Shown piece by piece: positions 1-9,483 of a DNA stretch of 64,000 nt. Location: contig CAWEWH010000008.1 in assembly GCA_963812775.1 (NCBI GenBank), positions 310,001-374,000 on the forward strand, written 5' to 3'. The stretch is from CAWEWH01 sp963812775 (GTDB lineage Bacteria; Pseudomonadota; Alphaproteobacteria; Rhizobiales; Beijerinckiaceae). Position 1 is the first letter of the stretch; each line of letters opens with the position of its first letter. The position numbers and the translations under genes are program-made. Under the pieces are notes generated by a model. That model did not search any database, was not told the DNA's origin, and saw nothing but the letters and a program-made list of their open reading frames with translations.

Positions 1-545
<545 letters not shown>

Positions 546-654
546 CGGAACCATCCGCTCGGCATCACCCTGGATCCGCAACATCGCCCATTGATCGCCG
601 CCACCGCGGTCATAGATCAGGCGGCAGCCAGGCTTCAGCCGGAAGGATTCGAAA

Positions 655-1395
655 ATGCGCAAAGCCGTCATCAGCGGCGTCGGGCCGGACCGCGGCCTCG
701 GCGCGCAACTGGCGCGGCGCTTCGCCCGCGAGGGGCTTCACGTCTTCGTCGCCGGCCGCACGCAGGCAAAGCTCGAGGCCGTGGTGGCCGACATCAAGGC
801 GGCGGGCGGCGCGGCGACTGCAGTGGTGGCCGACGCCACCAACGAGGCTGAGACGGCGGCGCTGTTCGAACGGGTGGGCGAGGGGCTCGAGCTTGCCGTC
901 TACAACACCGGCAACAACACCCCCGGCCGCATCCTCGACATGGAGGCGGCCTACTTCGAGGAAAGCTGGCGCACCGCCTGCTTCGGCGGCTTCCTGTTCG
1001 GGCGCGAGGCCTTGCGGCGCATGCTCACCCAAGGTGCCGATGCCGATCCCGGCCGCAGCCGCGGCACGATTCTGTTCACCGGCGCCAGCGCCTCGCTGCG
1101 CGGCCGGTCGGGTTTTGGCGCCTTCAATTCCGCCAAGGGGGCGCTGCGCAATCTTGCTCAAGCCATGGCCAAGGAATACGGGCCCGACGGCATCCATGTG
1201 GGCCACGTCGTGGTGGACGGCGGCATCGGCGGCGAGAAGCTGCTTACCCGCCTGCCGGATGCGGCAAGCCGCCTCGCCGACGGGCGCCTGATCGGCATCG
1301 AGGGCATCGTCGACACCTTCGTGTTTCTCTACCGCCAGCCGCGTAACGCCTGGTCGTTCGAGATCGACGTGCGCACCTCGAAGGAAACGTGGTAG
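655..1395 (+). CDS. SDR-family protein with Phe in place of the catalytic Tyr
   Basis: 246 aa Rossmann-fold short-chain dehydrogenase-like protein. The N-terminus has a variant dinucleotide loop (SGVGPDRGLGAQLA), followed by an NTGNN segment in place of NNAG. The usual YxxxK appears as FNSAK, so Tyr is replaced by Phe while Lys is kept. This pattern is known for a classical-SDR subgroup (SDR_c10 type) whose chemistry is unclear. The start is supported by the conserved first strand MRKAVISG. It lies 109 bp after the ABC ATPase, same strand, possibly the same transcript. A short GC stem (1401-1418) follows the stop without a clear U tract. Substrate unknown. Confidence 0.85.
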   Translation: MRKAVISGVGPDRGLGAQLARRFAREGLHVFVAGRTQAKLEAVVADIKAAGGAATAVVADATNEAETAALFERVGEGLELAVYNTGNNTPGRILDMEAAYFEESWRTACFGGFLFGREALRRMLTQGADADPGRSRGTILFTGASASLRGRSGFGAFNSAKGALRNLAQAMAKEYGPDGIHVGHVVVDGGIGGEKLLTRLPDAASRLADGRLIGIEGIVDTFVFLYRQPRNAWSFEIDVRTSKETW

Positions 1396-1508
1396 GGGGC
1401 GGGCGATCGTCGTCGCCCGAGCTGTCGGTAACCGCGTGCGATAGCACCGTTTGACCGGCCCCCCGCTTGTCCTTATGGACCGTGGCGGATCAAGCCACTG
1501 GCGCCGCG

Positions 1509-2627
1509 ATGTCGCACAACACCTTCGGCCATCTCTTCCGCGTCACCACCTTCGGCGAGAGCCACGGGGTGGCGATCGGCTGCATTGTCGACGGCTGTCC
1601 GCCGCGCATTCCCCTCACCGAGGCCGACATCCAGGTCGATCTCGATCGCCGCAAGCCCGGCCAGTCGCGCTTCACCACGCAGCGGCGCGAGTCCGACACC
1701 GTGAAAATCCTGTCCGGCGTCTTCGCCGACGAGGCGAGCGGCCGCCAGGTCACCACCGGCACGCCGATCGCGCTCGTCATCGAGAACGAGGACCAACGCT
1801 CCAAGGACTACAACGACATCAAGGACAAGTATCGCCCGGGCCACGCCGACTTCACCTACGAGGTGAAATACGGTTTGCGCGATTATCGCGGCGGCGGCCG
1901 CGCCTCGGCGCGCGAGACGGCAAGCCGTGTGGCGGCTGGGGCGGTGGCCCGCAAGGTGCTCGCCGGCGTCGTGGTCCGCGGCGCGCTCGTGCAGATGGGG
2001 CCGCACAAGATCGCGCGCGACAACTGGGACTGGGCCGAAGTGGCGAACAATCCCTTCTTCTGTCCCGATGCCAAGGCGGCGCAGCGCTTCGAGACCTATC
2101 TCGACGACATCCGCAAGCAGGGATCATCGATCGGCGCGGTGCTGGAGATCGTCGCCGAGAATGTGCCGGCCGGTCTCGGCGCGCCGATCTACGGCAAGCT
2201 CGACGCCGATCTCGCGGCCGCCATGATGAGCATCAACGCCGTGAAAGGCGTCGAGATCGGCGCCGGCTTTCACGCCGCAACCCTGACCGGCGAGGCCAAC
2301 GCCGACGAGATGCGCCTCGGTAACGACGGCAAGCCGCTCTTCCTCTCCAACAATGCCGGCGGCATTCTGGGCGGCATCTCGACCGGCCAGGCCATCGTGG
2401 CGCGCTTTGCCGTGAAGCCCACCTCCTCGATCCTCAATCCGCGGCTGACGGTGGACCGCCACGGCGGCGAGACCGACATCGTCACCAAGGGGCGTCACGA
2501 CCCCTGCGTCGGCATCCGCGCCGTGCCGGTGGGGGAGGCCATGATGGCCTGCGTGCTGGCCGACCACTTCCTGCGCCACCGCGGGCAGGTGGGCGAGGCC
2601 GCCGACTGGCCCTTTCAGAGGCGCTAA
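1509..2627 (+). CDS. aroC: Chorismate synthase
   Basis: 372 aa, the usual family length. It converts EPSP to chorismate, the last shikimate step, using reduced FMN. The start at 1509 ([20 protein letters not shown]) fits the family N-terminus; an in-frame ATG at 1467 would add 14 unconserved residues. Family signatures are visible: GESHGVAIG near the N-terminus, [20 protein letters not shown] (the chorismate synthase motif), [14 protein letters not shown] and VDRHGGETD. It is followed after 68 bp by the ribB-type gene on the same strand; a promoter between them makes separate transcription likely. Confidence 0.97.
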   Translation: MSHNTFGHLFRVTTFGESHGVAIGCIVDGCPPRIPLTEADIQVDLDRRKPGQSRFTTQRRESDTVKILSGVFADEASGRQVTTGTPIALVIENEDQRSKDYNDIKDKYRPGHADFTYEVKYGLRDYRGGGRASARETASRVAAGAVARKVLAGVVVRGALVQMGPHKIARDNWDWAEVANNPFFCPDAKAAQRFETYLDDIRKQGSSIGAVLEIVAENVPAGLGAPIYGKLDADLAAAMMSINAVKGVEIGAGFHAATLTGEANADEMRLGNDGKPLFLSNNAGGILGGISTGQAIVARFAVKPTSSILNPRLTVDRHGGETDIVTKGRHDPCVGIRAVPVGEAMMACVLADHFLRHRGQVGEAADWPFQRR

Positions 2628-2652
2628 AGTCCGCCAGATGAGCGGAGATCCC

Positions 2653-2691
2653 GTTTTAGTTTGACTAAAACCAGCCTCAAGCCTAGGCTTG
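2653..2691 (+). promoter_or_regulatory. Promoter with two palindromes in front of the HTH-RibB gene
   Basis: An 8-bp perfect inverted repeat GTTTTAGT-ttg-ACTAAAAC (2653-2671) is followed by a 14-bp perfect palindrome CAAGCCTAGGCTTG (2678-2691). A -35-like TTGACT (2661-2666) sits inside the first and a -10-like TAGGCT (2684-2689) inside the second, 17 bp apart. The predicted +1 would fall at about 2696, the A of the ATG, implying a leaderless mRNA. The repeat over the -35 looks like an operator for a small HTH protein, and the gene just downstream encodes one. Promoter and operator are inferred from sequence only. Confidence 0.6.
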
Positions 2692-2695
2692 GGGC

Positions 2696-4030
2696 ATGAA
2701 GCTGACCGATTGGATCGAGCGAAAGGGCGTTTCCCGGCAGGATTTCGCCCGCCGCATTGGCGTCACACCGGGCGCCGTCACCCAGCTCTGCAACAACCAG
2801 GCAGCATGGCTGTCGCGCGGGACGGCCGAAATGATCCTGCGCGCCACGTCCGGGGCGGTGACGCCGAACGATTTCATGGTTGTCGGCACCGCCGTCCCAT
2901 TGAGGGAGACCTACGTGTCCCAGAGCATCAACGAAGCCATCGAGGCGTTTGCCCGTGGCGAGATCGTCATCGTCACCGACGACGACGATCGCGAGAACGA
3001 GGGCGATCTCGTCTGCGCGGCGTCGCTGTGCACGCCCGAGAAGATGGCCTTCATCATCCGCAACACCTGCGGCATCGTCTGCGCGCCCATCACGGCCGAG
3101 CAGGCGCGGCGCCTGCATCTCGACCCCATGGTCGCCTCCAACGAGGCGCCGCTCGGCACCGCCTTCACGGTCTCCGTCGACGTGCGCCACGGCCTCACCA
3201 CCGGCATCTCGGCCGAGCAGCGCACCAACACGGTGCGCGCGCTTGCCAACAACAACATGGGCGCCGCCGACTTCGTGCGCCCCGGCCACGTCTTCCCACT
3301 CATCAGCAAGGACGGCGGCGTGCTCATGCGCTCCGGCCACACCGAGGCGGCCGTCGATCTCTGCCGCCTCGCCGGCATGCCCGAGGTCGGCGTCATCTGC
3401 GAGCTCGCCAACGACGACGGCACGGTGATGAAGGGGCCGCAGATCGACGCCTTCGCCGAAAAGCACAAGCTCAAGCGCATCTCGGTGGCCGATCTCATTT
3501 CCTACCGCCAGGCGCGCGAGCAGCTCGTCGAGTGTGTCGCCACCTTCCCGGTGAAGACCGAGTTCGGCGACCTTGTCGGCCACGCCTACATGACGCCCTT
3601 CGACAGCGTGCAGCACTTCGCCTTCGTGCTCGGCGCCATCAGCGACGGCAAGCGGATTCCGGCGCGCCTGCACCGCGCCCACGTGGTCAAGGACATTTTC
3701 GGCGGCGGCAACGCCATCCGCCTGGCGCTCCGGCGCTTCGCCCAGGAGGGCCGCGGCGTCCTCGTCTATCTGCGCGACGGCGCGGCCGGCGTGCCGGTGC
3801 AGCCGCAAGGTCCCGACGACGAGAAGAGCGCCGAGGCGCTGCGCTCGCGGCAATGGCGCGAGATCGGGCTTGGCGCGCAGATCCTCAGGGACCTCGGCGT
3901 CGTCTCGATCATCAACCTCGCCTCGACGCCGCGCGCCTATGTGGGGCTCACCGGTTTCGGCATCGAGATCGTGTCGACCGAGCCGCTGGTCACGGCGAAC
4001 GGCGGGCGACAGACGGCGGAGAAACGCTGA
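2696..4030 (+). CDS. ribB: 3,4-dihydroxy-2-butanone-4-phosphate synthase with N-terminal HTH and degenerate GCHII-like domain
   Basis: 444 aa, three parts. Residues 1-60 form a Cro/CI-like helix-turn-helix (SRQDFARRIGVTPGAVTQL). Residues 76-280 are RibB, with the acidic TDDDDRENEGDLV metal/substrate loop and RPGHVFPL...GHTEAAVDL; it makes the four-carbon riboflavin precursor from ribulose 5-phosphate. The last 160 residues resemble GTP cyclohydrolase II but lack its three zinc cysteines (HRAHVVKDIFGGGNA instead of the HxECLTGDVFGSxRCDC type), as in the proteobacterial RibBX variant. An internal in-frame GTG at 2915 (VSQSINEAIEAF) has the Shine-Dalgarno GAGGGAG and could make HTH-less RibB. 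The HTH fusion is the odd part. Confidence 0.92.
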   Translation: MKLTDWIERKGVSRQDFARRIGVTPGAVTQLCNNQAAWLSRGTAEMILRATSGAVTPNDFMVVGTAVPLRETYVSQSINEAIEAFARGEIVIVTDDDDRENEGDLVCAASLCTPEKMAFIIRNTCGIVCAPITAEQARRLHLDPMVASNEAPLGTAFTVSVDVRHGLTTGISAEQRTNTVRALANNNMGAADFVRPGHVFPLISKDGGVLMRSGHTEAAVDLCRLAGMPEVGVICELANDDGTVMKGPQIDAFAEKHKLKRISVADLISYRQAREQLVECVATFPVKTEFGDLVGHAYMTPFDSVQHFAFVLGAISDGKRIPARLHRAHVVKDIFGGGNAIRLALRRFAQEGRGVLVYLRDGAAGVPVQPQGPDDEKSAEALRSRQWREIGLGAQILRDLGVVSIINLASTPRAYVGLTGFGIEIVSTEPLVTANGGRQTAEKR

Positions 4031-4047
4031 CCGATTGTTTCGGTCCT

Positions 4048-4314
4048 CTAGGCAAACCGCGCTTGCGCCCGCGCCTTCGCCTTGGCGGCCTCCACCTCGC
4101 GGTCGCGCGGCGGCCCGTGGCTGACGAGGCTGCCGAGAAGCTGGTGCGCGATGCGCGTCACCTCCTCGACGGCGCGGTTGAAGGCCGCCTCGTTGGCCTT
4201 CGAGGGATGCGTCGAGCCGGAGAGCTTGCGCACGAATTGCAGCGCCGAGGCGTGGATCTCGTCGTGCGTGGCCGGCGGCTCGAAATTATGAAGCGTCTTG
4301 ATGTTGCGGCACAC
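4048..4314 (-). CDS. DUF2277 family protein
   Basis: 88 aa cytosolic protein of unknown function. The family start CRNIKTLHNFEPPAT is seen directly after a GTG codon at 4314-4312, preceded by GGAGGA at 8-nt spacing on the minus strand, which fixes this start rather than the upstream ATG at 4407. A conserved ALQFVRKLSG...NEAAFNRAVEEVT helix region follows. Its end is 17 bp from the end of ribB (tail to tail), and it is divergent from the flavoprotein gene at 4446. No function can be assigned. Confidence 0.88.
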   Translation of the reverse strand: MCRNIKTLHNFEPPATHDEIHASALQFVRKLSGSTHPSKANEAAFNRAVEEVTRIAHQLLGSLVSHGPPRDREVEAAKAKARAQARFA

Positions 4315-4445
4315 GGGGGCTGTCCTCCAGTTTCTTGCACAAGATAAGGATTGCCCGCAGCGTCGCACAGGGGCGCGAGGGCCGGCAAGCCGCTGGCTTG
4401 TCGGCATCGCTTGAGCTTGGTCGCGGCCTGCTCTACGCCGCCTGT

Positions 4446-5897
4446 ATGAGCCTCGACCTGCAAGCCGCCATCGCGGCGCACCACGACGCGGTCGCCCGCG
4501 ATCTCGAGCGGCTCAACCTGCCGCCGTTGAACTGGCCGGCCGCCGTCACGGCGCCGGACGGCAGCCCGGCGCTGGACGTGGCCGTCGTGGGAGCCGGCAT
4601 GCTCGGCATCGCGGCCGCCGCCGGGCTGATCTTCAAGGGCGTGCACAACATCGCGGTGTTCGATCGCGCCGCCGCCGGCCGCGAAGGACCGTGGACGACC
4701 TACGCGCGCATGGAGACGCTGCGCTCGCCAAAGCATCTCACCGGCCCGGCGCGTGGCATCCCGTCGCTCACCTTCCGCGCCTGGTACGAGGCGCAGCACG
4801 GCAGCGCCGCCTGGGATAGCCTCTACAAGGCGAGCAACGCCACGTGGATGGACTATCTCGTGTGGCTGCGGGCGGTGCTGTCGCTGCCGGTCGAGAACGG
4901 CGTCGAGGTGACGGGCTTTGCGTTCGAGTCCGGCCTCGTGCGGCTCGCGCTGCGGCGCCCCGATGGGCCGGGCACAGCGTGGACGCGCCGCCTCGTCTTC
5001 GCCACCGGCCGCGACGGCGCCGGCGGGCTCAACCTGCCGGATTTCGTCGCCCGCGATCTGTGGCCCGACCTTGCGGCCCACACGAGCGAGCCCATCGACT
5101 TCGCGCGCCTTGCGGGCAAGTCGGTGGCGATCCTCGGTGCGGGCGCCTCGGCATGGGACAACGCCGCCACGGCACTCGAAGCCGGCGCCGCGCGCGTCGA
5201 CATGCATGCGCGACGAATAGCGCTGCCGCAGGTCAACAAGTCGCGGGGCTCCGCCCACCAGGGCTACTTCCTCGGCTGGGGCGCGCTCAGCGACGCCGAG
5301 CGCTGGGCGCTCACCGTCTACATGGAGGACCTCGACGCGCCGCCGCCGCACGAATCGGTGCATCGCGTCATCAAGCATCCGGGCTTTTGCCTGCATCTTG
5401 CGGCGCCGATCTTCTCCGCGCGGCGCGCCAATGCGCGCGTCGAGTATCGCGTCGGCGAGGTACCCGCGCCGCGCCACGCCGACTTGCTCATCGTCGCAAC
5501 GGGCTTCCGCGTCGATCTTGCGCAGCAGCCGGAATTCGCGCCGCACGCGCCGCACATTGCCACATGGGGCGACCGCTACACGCCGCCCGTGGAGCTGCGT
5601 CGTCCAGACCTCGCGCGCTATCCCTATCTCGGGCCCGGCTTCGAGCTCGTCGAGAGCGTGCCCGGCGCCTGCCCGTGGCTCGGCCGCGTGTCGCTGTTCA
5701 ACTACGGCGCCCATCTCAGCCACCGTGCGCTTTCCGGCGACGTGCCGGGCGTCGATGCCGGCGCCGACCGCCTCACGCATGCGCTTGCCGCAGCGTTGTT
5801 CCGCGAGGACCTCGCCGAGCATCGCGCCCGGCTCGAGGCGTTCGCCGAGCCCGAACTTCAAGGCACGCCGTTCTTCGCGCCGGAGGCGTTCGGGTGA
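4446..5897 (+). CDS. FAD/NAD(P)-dependent oxidoreductase, flavin-containing monooxygenase-like
   Basis: 483 aa. An FAD-binding loop DVAVVGAGMLGIAAA (about residue 40) and a second Rossmann loop SVAILGAGASAWDNAA (about residue 235) surround a helical region, and an ATGF motif (LLIVATGFRVD) lies near residue 350. This is the two-dinucleotide architecture of class B flavin monooxygenases, though the classical FxGxxxHxxxW fingerprint is not obvious. The start at 4446 was chosen because the first conserved helix follows it; the longer ORF from 4335 overlaps the promoter of the divergent DUF2277 gene. Substrate unknown. Confidence 0.8.
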   Translation: MSLDLQAAIAAHHDAVARDLERLNLPPLNWPAAVTAPDGSPALDVAVVGAGMLGIAAAAGLIFKGVHNIAVFDRAAAGREGPWTTYARMETLRSPKHLTGPARGIPSLTFRAWYEAQHGSAAWDSLYKASNATWMDYLVWLRAVLSLPVENGVEVTGFAFESGLVRLALRRPDGPGTAWTRRLVFATGRDGAGGLNLPDFVARDLWPDLAAHTSEPIDFARLAGKSVAILGAGASAWDNAATALEAGAARVDMHARRIALPQVNKSRGSAHQGYFLGWGALSDAERWALTVYMEDLDAPPPHESVHRVIKHPGFCLHLAAPIFSARRANARVEYRVGEVPAPRHADLLIVATGFRVDLAQQPEFAPHAPHIATWGDRYTPPVELRRPDLARYPYLGPGFELVESVPGACPWLGRVSLFNYGAHLSHRALSGDVPGVDAGADRLTHALAAALFREDLAEHRARLEAFAEPELQGTPFFAPEAFG

Positions 5898-5904
5898 TGT
5901 CTTG

Positions 5905-6095
5905 GCTGTCATCCCGGGCGAACGCGCGTAGCGCATGAGACCCGGGACCCAGCATCGTCACCTCCACCAAGTCGTTTGTGTCGACATCACGGAATGGGTC
6001 CCGGCTCTCGCTCGCTTTCTTGCGCATGATCCTTAGCCGAAAAGTCTGCAACTTTTCGGGATCATGCGCCGCTGCGCTCGGCCGGGATGACAACC
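5905..6095. repeat. Intergenic mosaic repeat with nested GCATGATC palindrome
   Basis: The 366-bp gap 5898-6263 holds no gene. It begins with GTCATCCCGGGCGAACGCG and ends with GGCCGGGATGACAACC, an imperfect inverted pair, and inside it a 48-bp hairpin GCGCATGATC...CGAAAAGT/ACTTTTCGGGATCATGCGC sits at 6022-6069. Related palindromes occur at 21678, 27581, 35787 and 58263. This type of element is dispersed in Hyphomicrobiales genomes. It could act as a transcription terminator for the flavoprotein gene. Confidence 0.8.
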
Positions 6096-6263
6096 GGTCG
6101 GTGCCCAAAACTTAGTCACATCGGAGCGATTGCATACATCATGGTGACGGTTCAATGGGCAGCGCGACGCGATGCCCTCCCGGCCAACTGGAATCACTGA
6201 CGGAATCGTCTGGCATGTCGCTTGCTCGGCCGCCCCCGTCGCGTTGCGAATTCGTGAGGGGCC

Positions 6264-7387
6264 ATGTCAAAGATTTTCCATCCAACTCGTCGTCATGTTG
6301 TGCTCGGCGCCGGCGCCACGGCACTTGCGGGCACGATCGGGCTGCCACGCCCGGCCTTCGCCAAGGACCTGGTGATCGGCTTCATCTATGTCGGTCCCAA
6401 GGACGACTACGGCTACAACCAGGCCCACGCCGAGGGCGCCGCCGCCATCAAGGGCATGCCCGGCGTCAAGCTCCTCGAGGAGGAGAAGGTCGCCGAGACC
6501 ATCGATGTGCAAAAGACCATGCAGAGCATGATCGAGCTCGACGGCGCGCCGCTCTTCTTCCCGACGAGCTTCGGCTATTTCGACCCGCACATGCTGCAAG
6601 ATGGCCGAGAAGTACAAGCAGGTGCAGTTCCGCCATTGCGGCGGCCTGTGGGACAAGGCCAAGCACCCGACCAATACCGGCTCCTATTTCGGCTATATCG
6701 GCATGGGGCAGTATCTCAACGGCATCGTCGCCGGCCACACCAGCAAGACCAAGAAGCTCGGCTTCGTGGCCGCCAAGCCGATCCCGCAGGTGCTGCTCAA
6801 CATCAACAGCTTCACGCTGGGCGCCCGCTCCGTCGATCCGTCGATCACCGCGCAGGTGATCTTCACCGGCGACTGGTCGATGGCCGTCAAGGAGGCGGAA
6901 GCCACCAACAGCCTCATCGACAGCGGCGCCGACGTCATCACCTGCCACGTCGACGGACCGAAGGTCGTGGTCGAGACGGCGGAGCGGCGCGGCGTCTACA
7001 CCTGCGGCTATCATGCCAACCAGGCGAAGCTCGCGCCCAAGGGCTACCTCACCGGCGCCGAATGGAACTGGGCCACGGTCTACAAGGGCTTCGTCGAGAA
7101 GGCGCAGAAGGGCGAGCCGCTGGCGAACTTCGTGCGCGGCGGCCTCGCCGAGGGCTTCGTCAAGATGTCGCCCTACGGGCCGGCCGTCTCCGAAGCGGCC
7201 CGCAAGCAGGCCGACGCCGTCAAGGCCGAGATGCTCAAGGGCGGCTTCTCGGTCATCAAGGGCCCGCTCAAGGACAACAAGGGCAACACCGATCGTGGCG
7301 GCCGGCACGGCACACCTGGAGACCGCCATCGAGCTCGAAGTCGATGAACTATCTCGTCGAAGGCGTGGTCGGCGCCATCTGGCGTGA
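6264..7387 (+). pseudogene. BMP-family ABC transporter substrate-binding protein, frameshifted
   Basis: Secreted binding protein of the basic-membrane-protein/nucleoside class. A twin-arginine-like leader (RRHVVLGAGATALAG...AFAKD) is followed by LVIGFIYVGPKDDYGYNQAHAEG. Frame 1 runs to the FDPHML segment at about 6596; one extra base moves reading to the frame giving MAEKYKQVQFRHCGG... up to about 7290, then further +1 shifts restore IVAAGTAHLETAIELE and MNYLVEGVVGAIW. Apart from the shifts the protein is complete and conserved. Start: ATG 6264 after GAGGGGCC. It is the first gene of an operon with two permeases, two amide hydrolases and the ATPase. Either an inactivated gene or local sequence error. 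Confidence 0.82.
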
Positions 7388-7388
7388 C

Positions 7389-8530
7389 ATGACGATGTCC
7401 GCGAGCCTCGCCAGGGCCGCAAGCGGGTCGTGCGGGCGCGTATCGCCCGCCGCGCCGGCGGACGACCGCTGGTATCGCTGTCGCCGTCCGCTCGAAGCCG
7501 TGCTGGTGCCGGCCGTGGCGCTCGTGCTCGCGGCCGCCGGCTTCTCGCTGTTCCTCCTCTTCCTCGGCAAGTCGCCGGGCGACTTCTTCGCGCTTGTCTG
7601 GCGCGGCGCCTTCGGCAGCTGGTTCTCGCTGCAGAACACGCTGCAGCGCGCCGCGCCGCTGCTGCTGACCGCGCTCTGCGTCGCGCTGCCGGCGCAGCTC
7701 GGCCTCGTCATCATCGGCGGCGAGGGCGCGGTGGTGCTCGGCGGCCTTGCGGCCGCGGTCACCGGCTCTGCCGCTGCTCGGCCTGCCGCGCGCTTGCCGG
7801 TGCAGATTGCCATGGCGCTTGCCGGCATGGCGGTCGGCGGCGCCTGGATCGGCCTCGCCGGCTGGCTGCAGGCACGGCGCGGCGTCAACGAGACCATCGC
7901 CAGCCTGCTGCTCGCCTATATCGCCATCGCCATCTTGAATCATCTGCGTCGAGGGGCCGCTGCGCGATCCCGCGAGCCTCAACAAGCCCTCGACCACGGC
8001 ATCGGCGACGCCGACCATGCTCGGCACCATGCCCGGCATGGATGTGCATCCGGGCCTCGCTGGTCGGCATCGTCGCCTGCCTCGCCTTCTGGGTCCTGAT
8101 CGACCGCACCACCTTCGGCTTCGCCGCGCCGCATCACCGGCGGCAACCTGCGCGCCGCGCAGATCCAGGGCCTGCCGGTCGGCCGCCTGATCGTCATCGC
8201 CTGCGTGCTCGGCGGCGCCTGCGCCGGGCTTGCCGGCATGGTCGAGGTGGCGGCCGTGCACGGCCGCGCCAATGCCTCGCTGGCCGCCGGCTACGGCTAT
8301 GCCGGCATCCTCGTCGCCTTCCTCGCGCGCCACAACCCGCTGGCCATCATGCCCGATGGCGATGCTGCTCGGCGGCATCGCGCGCGGCCGGCGGCCTGAT
8401 CCAGCGGCGCATGGGCATGCCCGACGCGACCGTGCTGGTGCTGCAGGGCATCATCTTCGTCGTCCTGCTGGCCAGCGAGACGCTCTACGGCCGCTTCGCG
8501 TTCTTCCAGCCGCGGAAGCCGTCGATGATG
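7389..8530 (+). pseudogene. ABC transporter permease 1 (nucleoside/BMP type), frameshifted
   Basis: Inner-membrane permease. Frame 1 reads PLEAVLVPAVALVLAAAGFSL, SLQNTLQRAAPLLLTALCVAL and RRGVNETIASLLLAYIAIAI (about 7490-7940). After single-base shifts near 7951, 8060 and 8138 the other frames give GLAGMVEVAAVHGRANAS and GYGYAGILVAFLARHNPLA, and after a shift near 8354 LIQRRMGMPDATVLVLQGI. Order and content match a full BMP-transporter permease of about 360 aa. Start inferred at ATG 7389; the boundary with the binding protein is blurred by a further shift. Same caveat on sequence quality as its neighbours. Confidence 0.78.
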
Positions 8531-8532
8531 CG

Positions 8533-9465
8533 ATGGATCTCGGCGCCTTCACGGTCCTGCATCGCCATGCTGGCCGGCGCCATCCGCGTCTCGACGCCCT
8601 TCCTGTTCGTCAGCCTCGGCGAGTGCCTGACCGAGAAGGCGGGCCGCATCAATCTCGGCCACGAGGGCATGCTCGTGCTCGGCGCCATGGTCGGCCTACG
8701 CCGTCTCCTACCAGACCGGCAATCCCTGGCTCGGCGTGCTGGCCGCCGCGACGGTCGGCGCGGCATGCTCGGCGCGCTGCACGGCTGTCATCTGCAAGCT
8801 GCCGCGCGTCAACGACATCGCCATCGGCATCGCCATGATGCTGGCCGGCACCGGCCTCGCCTTCTTCTTCGGCAAGCCCTACATCCAGCCGCTCGGCGCC
8901 GCATCTTGCCGACCATCCCGCTCGGCTTCTGGTCGGCGATCGCCGCAGATCCGCAGCGCGCTCGAGGTCAGCCCGCTGTTCTTCCTCGGCATCGCGGCTG
9001 GCCGTCGCCATGGCCTGGGCGTTCCGCAACACGCGCGCCGGGCCTCACCGTGCGCATCGTCGGCGACAGCGGCGAGCGCCGCGCGCGCCATGGGCCTCGA
9101 CGGTCGACCTGGTGCGCTTCCTCGCCACCGCGGCCGGCGGCTTCCTTGCCGGCATCGGCGGCGCCTTCCTGTCGCTCTACTATCCCGGCAGCTGGAACGA
9201 GGGCCTGTCGTCCGGGCCAGGGCCTGATGGCGGTGGCGCTGGTGATCTTCGCGCGCTGGGACCCGCTGCGCCTGCATCGCCGCCGCGCTGCTCTTCGGCG
9301 CCGCCGGCGCGCTCGGCCCGTCGCTGCAGACCGTCGGCATCACCCAGGGCTACTACTTCTTCAACGCCGCGCCCTACGTCCTGACGCTGCTCATGATGCT
9401 GGTCGTCGGTGGCGCCGGGGCGCTCGCTGAAGGGCGTGCCGGGCGAACTGTCGATCGTGCGATGA
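8533..9465 (+). pseudogene. ABC transporter permease 2 (nucleoside/BMP type), frameshifted
   Basis: Second inner-membrane permease, readable in alternating frames: MDLGAFTV, then AMLAGAIRVSTPFLFVSLGE and GRINLGHEGMLVLGAMVG, then CKLPRVNDIAIGIAMMLAG and FFFGKPYIQP, then GGAFLSLYYPGSWNEGLSSG, and finally QGYYFFNAAPYVLTLLMMLV with the end GVPGELSIVR and TGA at 9463-9465. At least ten single-base shifts are needed (near 8560, 8696, 8790, 8900, 8942, 8997, 9047, 9075, 9217, 9275), yet hardly any residue looks degraded. This is unlike ordinary pseudogene decay. Confidence 0.78.
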
Positions 9466-9483
9466 GAATAGGAGGGAGACGCA

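Noticed and set aside
1467..1508. Longer start for chorismate synthase
   Set aside because: The 14 extra residues are not family-like; [10 protein letters not shown] at 1509 is the conserved N-terminus.
2628..2695. FMN riboswitch before ribB
   Set aside because: The 68-bp gap is too short and shows no conserved riboswitch core; palindromes and promoter elements account for it.
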